5,796 bases of DNA from Chitinophagaceae bacterium (lineage in GTDB: Bacteria > Bacteroidota > Bacteroidia > Chitinophagales > Chitinophagaceae). The notes beneath the pieces were generated by a model that did no database searches, was not told where the DNA came from, and worked only from the letters and a program-made list of their open reading frames with translations. The stretch is from NCBI GenBank assembly GCA_021323155.1, contig JAJTCI010000162.1, positions 1 through 5,796 on the forward strand. Direction: 5' to 3'. Position 1 is the stretch's first letter. Each line of letters begins with the position of its first letter. Made by a program: the position numbers and the translations under genes. Of this stretch, positions 5,670 to 5,796 are shown piece after piece.

Positions 5670-5796
5670 ATGGCTGAAAGTCTGAAAGTAACTCCTTTAC
5701 ACGACAGAGTTATCGTAAAACCCGCCGCTGCTGAAGAAAAGACCGCAGGCGGAATCATTATCCCTGACACTGCAAAGGAAAAACCTCAGCGCGGCA
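5670..5796 (+). CDS. groES: Co-chaperonin GroES (10 kDa chaperonin), 3' truncated by window edge
   Basis: GroES forms the heptameric lid of the GroEL folding chamber in the cytoplasm. The 42 complete codons visible encode a classic N-terminus: the first strand VTPLHDRVIVKP (7-18) followed by the GroEL-binding mobile loop, with EEKTAGGIIIPDTAKEKPQ (22-40) including the hydrophobic anchor GGIIIP. The usual length is about 90-100 residues, so roughly half lies beyond the window, and groEL is expected next. The ATG at 5670 is preceded by an A-rich stretch without a Shine-Dalgarno motif. The gene is divergent from nusB, and the upstream region holds inverted-repeat and TGNCA-type signals that may control heat-shock expression. 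Confidence 0.97.
   Translation, partial: MAESLKVTPLHDRVIVKPAAAEEKTAGGIIIPDTAKEKPQRG

Overview
The window reads as ordinary chromosome from a member of the Bacteroidota, most likely a Chitinophagaceae relative such as Chitinophaga. The evidence is the NusB form of about 310 residues, the nusB - DUF1573 lipoprotein - yajC gene order, A-rich translation starts without Shine-Dalgarno motifs, and a stand-alone RlmK-type methyltransferase. The taxonomy is inferred from protein character, not from a database search. No mobile element, tRNA, rRNA or CRISPR array is visible.

Layout from left to right. A plus-strand gene for an RlmK-like 23S rRNA methyltransferase (54-1001) meets a minus-strand cluster tail to tail, with the two stop codons overlapping. 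The minus-strand cluster, in transcription order, is coaE (dephospho-CoA kinase, 3371-2769), a four-helix VanZ-like membrane protein (2709-2215), a secreted Cys-containing protein of unknown function (2228-1710), an antibiotic-biosynthesis-monooxygenase-fold protein (1689-1366) and a small single-helix membrane-anchored protein (1366-998). The last four genes are overlapping or closely spaced and are probably co-transcribed. coaE may head the unit, with a 59-nt gap after it.

Upstream of coaE is a second minus-strand operon: nusB (5250-4321), a DUF1573 lipoprotein (4303-3848) and yajC (3828-3496). It ends in a clear intrinsic terminator at 3450-3425, which separates it from coaE. The products serve rRNA transcription antitermination, an unknown envelope role and the Sec translocase accessory subunit.

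A 419-bp intergenic region (5251-5669) separates nusB from the divergent groES, whose first 42 codons close the window. This region holds the most interesting non-coding signal: a perfect 8-bp inverted repeat (CAAGTTCT-N13-AGAACTTG) and a cluster of TGNCA pentamers upstream of groES, with no recognisable CIRCE operator.

Two start sites need care. For nusB, the first ATG giving a family-like N-terminus is at 5250, not the GTG at 5355. For the DUF1573 gene, the ATG at 4303 is preferred over a TTG at 4312. I found no convincing undescribed system. The least explained parts are the four-gene accessory group after coaE and the groES upstream region.
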